From Microcaldota archaeon (lineage in GTDB: Archaea > Micrarchaeota > Micrarchaeia > Micrarchaeales > Micrarchaeaceae), in the NCBI GenBank assembly GCA_021817565.1, contig JAKAUP010000007.1, positions 62,001 to 126,000 on the forward strand: a stretch of DNA of 64,000 nucleotides, read 5' to 3'. Both the position numbers and the translations under genes were made by a program. Below the pieces are notes generated by a model. That model was not told the origin of the DNA and did not search any database. It saw only the letters and a program-made list of their open reading frames with translations. Of this stretch, positions 62,134 to 64,000 are shown piece by piece; the first letter of the stretch is position 1; each line of letters opens with the position of its first letter.

Positions 62134-62892
62134 ATGAGCAAAAACAAAGAATCAGGAAAAAGAGCGCAAAAAATATACGAGATACCAAACTACCCCCAGA
62201 GCGAAGAGTTTACTGGATCGGCAGCCTGCGTAATGATGGTATTAAAGTACATAAACAAAGACTTCAAGATGAAAAAAGAGGCAGAGTTTGACATATGGAA
62301 GGATGCCATAGGCGGGAGCATATGGCACGGCTCAAAGTATGGGATAGCATATGCGCTCGCAAAGAGGGGCGCCCAGCCTAGGATAATAAGCAATAATCTG
62401 AAGGACGAAGGGTATGAGAAAAAGTTGGCGGTTTACGAAGGTACAAACCTCGAAACCCTAAAAGCATCCTACAACGAGATAAGGGAAAAGGTGAAGTCGC
62501 TCAAGATACCTGAGGAATACAAACGCATAAACACCAATACGGTAAAGAGTGAAATCAACGCGGGCCGCATACCTATAGTGCTTGTGAACTCAGGCTATTT
62601 GGAGGGAGAAAAGAACCCGGAGAAGAGCACCGGTCCGCAATGGGTCGTTGTGAAAGGATACGATGCAGATACCTTCTACATAAACGATCCGTTTTCCGAC
62701 AACACAGTGGAGATAAACCCACAGCTTTTCAAGACAGTTCTAGGGTATGATTCAGAGCTGAACCTGATATCAATAAGCACCAGAAAACCTGCCCCAAAAA
62801 AAGGGAAGCAAAAACAGCCTCCAAAAAAGAAGGCAGATAAGAAAAGCGTAAAAGGAAAAAGCAAACCAGGGAAGAAATACCCTCGCAGATAA
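62134..62892 (+). CDS. Peptidase C39-like protein without catalytic residues
   Basis: 252 residues. Residues about 15-200 resemble the papain-like C39 fold: EEFTGSAACVMMVLKYI matches the N-terminal helix and GPQWVVVKGYDADTFYINDP the His-Asp region. In active members a Cys follows the Thr of the first motif and a His stands where this protein has Gln (GPQWVVV), so peptidase activity is unlikely. A Lys/Pro-rich tail (KKGKQKQPPKKKADKK) ends the protein. No signal peptide. It starts 15 nt after tRNA-Leu. Confidence 0.65.
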   Translation: MSKNKESGKRAQKIYEIPNYPQSEEFTGSAACVMMVLKYINKDFKMKKEAEFDIWKDAIGGSIWHGSKYGIAYALAKRGAQPRIISNNLKDEGYEKKLAVYEGTNLETLKASYNEIREKVKSLKIPEEYKRINTNTVKSEINAGRIPIVLVNSGYLEGEKNPEKSTGPQWVVVKGYDADTFYINDPFSDNTVEINPQLFKTVLGYDSELNLISISTRKPAPKKGKQKQPPKKKADKKSVKGKSKPGKKYPRR

Positions 62893-62896
62893 GAGC

Positions 62897-63124
62897 TCAA
62901 TTCAGGAGCTCTTTTCTTTTTCGGTATCCAGTTCCGTATCTCACCGAACCGGTATTCATACCAGAGTAGCACCTAGTGCACAAATACCTCTTATCTATCG
63001 GCAAAGAGATCTCCTGCAATTCTGCCGAAGCCACTAGGAACTTTACTTCTTCCTTAATCAGAGTGCGTTGGCAAACAGCACACCGCATGCTCTCGCTAAA
63101 CTCTTCTTTTTCGTAGATATCCAT
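62897..63124 (-). CDS. Small zinc-ribbon-like protein, hypothetical
   Basis: 75 residues with two CxxC pairs (MRCAVCQRTLIKEE and YLCTRCYSGM), probably one zinc site, between acidic and basic ends. No family recognised. Convergent with the C39-like gene with a 4-bp gap. Confidence 0.6.
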   Translation of the reverse strand: MDIYEKEEFSESMRCAVCQRTLIKEEVKFLVASAELQEISLPIDKRYLCTRCYSGMNTGSVRYGTGYRKRKELLN

Positions 63125-63336
63125 AGTCCCATCCCATAATCAAACCCATAATCTGATTTTTTTAGATTATATATATGCCTTTTTATCCGGAAAGTTCCGC
63201 TAAAAAGAAGGATGAAAAACTTAGAGGTAAAACAATCAAGCACAGAGAAAGTCTTTTAAAGCTTTTTTTATCCAGCCATACAAATTTTATAGAAAGACTT
63301 TTATTTTTTGGAGGTGAGAGGGAAGCGGTGTTATAG

Positions 63337-63987
63337 ATGTCGGATGAGAACCTAAAAGGTATCTTCAAAAAGTATGAGCTAAAACCGCTACCGTATAAGC
63401 TGGACGCGCTCGAGCCGTATATAAGCAAGGATATAATGGACGTGCATTACAATGGCCATCACAAAGGTTATGTAAACACGGTAAACAACCTGGTGGACAG
63501 GTTCGGCAAGATAGTGAACGAGGAAACAAAGGAATATGATATACAAGGCGTAGTAAGGGGCATAACATTCAACTTGAACGGCCACAAACTGCACTCGCTC
63601 TACTGGAACAATATGGCTGAGGAAGGGAAAAGGGGGAAGCCCGGAGGTCTTGTTGCAGATATGATAGAGAAGCAATACAAGAGCATAGACAGATTCAAGA
63701 AAGTGCTATTCGAAACCGCAACATCGCTTCCAGGCACAGGATGGACAACCCTAAATTACGATGTGGAGAACGGAAATCTGCAGATCATGACATACGAAAA
63801 CCATTTCATGAACCAGATAGCGGAACTGCCAATAATCATGATACTTGACGAATTTGAGCATGCATACTATCTTCAGTATAAAAACAAGCGAAATGACTAT
63901 GTTGACGCTTGGTGGAATCTGATAAACTGGGATGACGTAGAGGATCGCTTAAGAAAGGCAGTAAACAGGGAGAAAAAAGAAGGATAA
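63337..63987 (+). CDS. sodA: Superoxide dismutase (Fe/Mn)
   Basis: 216 residues, complete. Metal ligands are visible: His in [13 protein letters not shown], His in [13 protein letters not shown], and Asp and His in [17 protein letters not shown]. The extra His in HHxGY is typical. GGAGGTGA stands 19 bp upstream and a closer GCGGTG may set the start. The gap 63125-63336 holds no gene, only this promoter region. Confidence 0.96.
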   Translation: MSDENLKGIFKKYELKPLPYKLDALEPYISKDIMDVHYNGHHKGYVNTVNNLVDRFGKIVNEETKEYDIQGVVRGITFNLNGHKLHSLYWNNMAEEGKRGKPGGLVADMIEKQYKSIDRFKKVLFETATSLPGTGWTTLNYDVENGNLQIMTYENHFMNQIAELPIIMILDEFEHAYYLQYKNKRNDYVDAWWNLINWDDVEDRLRKAVNREKKEG

Positions 63988-64000
63988 GCCCACTTATCGG

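Noticed and set aside
1-64000. CRISPR arrays, cas genes, prophage or replication origin
   Set aside because: No regularly spaced short repeats, no Cas proteins, no phage structural genes and no orc1/cdc6 gene were found; the only tandem repeat is the 988-bp gene array.

Overview
The window is a gene-dense archaeal chromosome segment. Protein families are archaeal throughout: PCNA, TFE, RadA, GINS, thermosome, aIF2-alpha, AglB, diphthine synthase, DTD2, RNase P protein Rpr2, and archaeal/eukaryotic-type ribosomal proteins. A three-domain (epsilon2-like) tRNA-splicing endonuclease, very tight gene packing, tRNA introns at unusual positions and class II HMG-CoA reductase together suggest a DPANN archaeon of the ARMAN/Micrarchaeota type, probably from an acidic habitat. 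The lineage is an inference; no 16S rRNA is present.

Layout. 1-6.2 kb: citrate synthase (cut by the left edge, minus), aconitase, a malate:quinone-oxidoreductase-like flavoprotein and threonine synthase. 6.2-9.1 kb: three tandem 988-bp units, each encoding an unrecognised membrane protein and ending in a hairpin. 9.2-11.4 kb: PCNA, a DJ-1/PfpI-like protein, RNase P protein 4, a HIT protein and tRNA-Ile(UAU). 11.4-20.1 kb (minus): a ribosomal-protein operon (eL15, Pcc1, uL3, uL4, uL23, uL2, uS19, uL22, uS3) running into oligosaccharyltransferase AglB. 20.2-23.7 kb: TFE, initiator tRNA, GINS, eL42, aIF2-alpha, a PAC2 protein and intron-containing tRNA-Gly. 23.7-31.5 kb: a DUF92 protein, RadA, bacterial-type gyrase A and B, VKOR and an HD phosphohydrolase. 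31.6-40.1 kb: a hypothetical gene, a compact RNase P RNA candidate, tRNA-Lys with a T-loop intron, splicing endonuclease, diphthine synthase, Lhr-like helicase, a large surface protein and DTD2. 40.1-47 kb: a transposon-like remnant, ThyA, DHFR, NuoA-D, prefoldin beta, a DHH phosphoesterase and Mre11. 47-50.8 kb (minus): eL14, Cmk, eL34, an EMC3/DUF106 insertase, AdkA and thermosome. 50.9-58.6 kb: a secreted beta-barrel-like protein, Mrp ATPase, an OB-fold SSB, envelope glycan genes (flippase-like, GT4, sulfatase-like), a DUF929 thiol protein and a Nudix hydrolase. 58.6-64 kb: tRNA-Trp with a 68-nt intron, UppP, HMG-CoA reductase, tRNA-Leu with a T-loop intron, a C39-like protein and superoxide dismutase.

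How the genes fit together. There is a partial TCA branch that can feed quinone, plus part of complex I. AglB, GT4, UppP, the flippase-like protein, the sulfatase-like enzyme and a sequon-rich surface protein form a surface-glycosylation set. VKOR and the DUF929 protein form a plausible extracytoplasmic disulfide pathway. RNase P RNA, RNase P protein, splicing endonuclease and several disrupted tRNAs form a tRNA-maturation set. Many convergent genes overlap by 4-20 bp and several transcripts look leaderless.

The most unusual items are the beta-barrel-like secreted protein with an outer-membrane-type C-terminus, the tandem membrane-protein cassette in which only the hydrophobic segments differ, and the T-loop tRNA introns.
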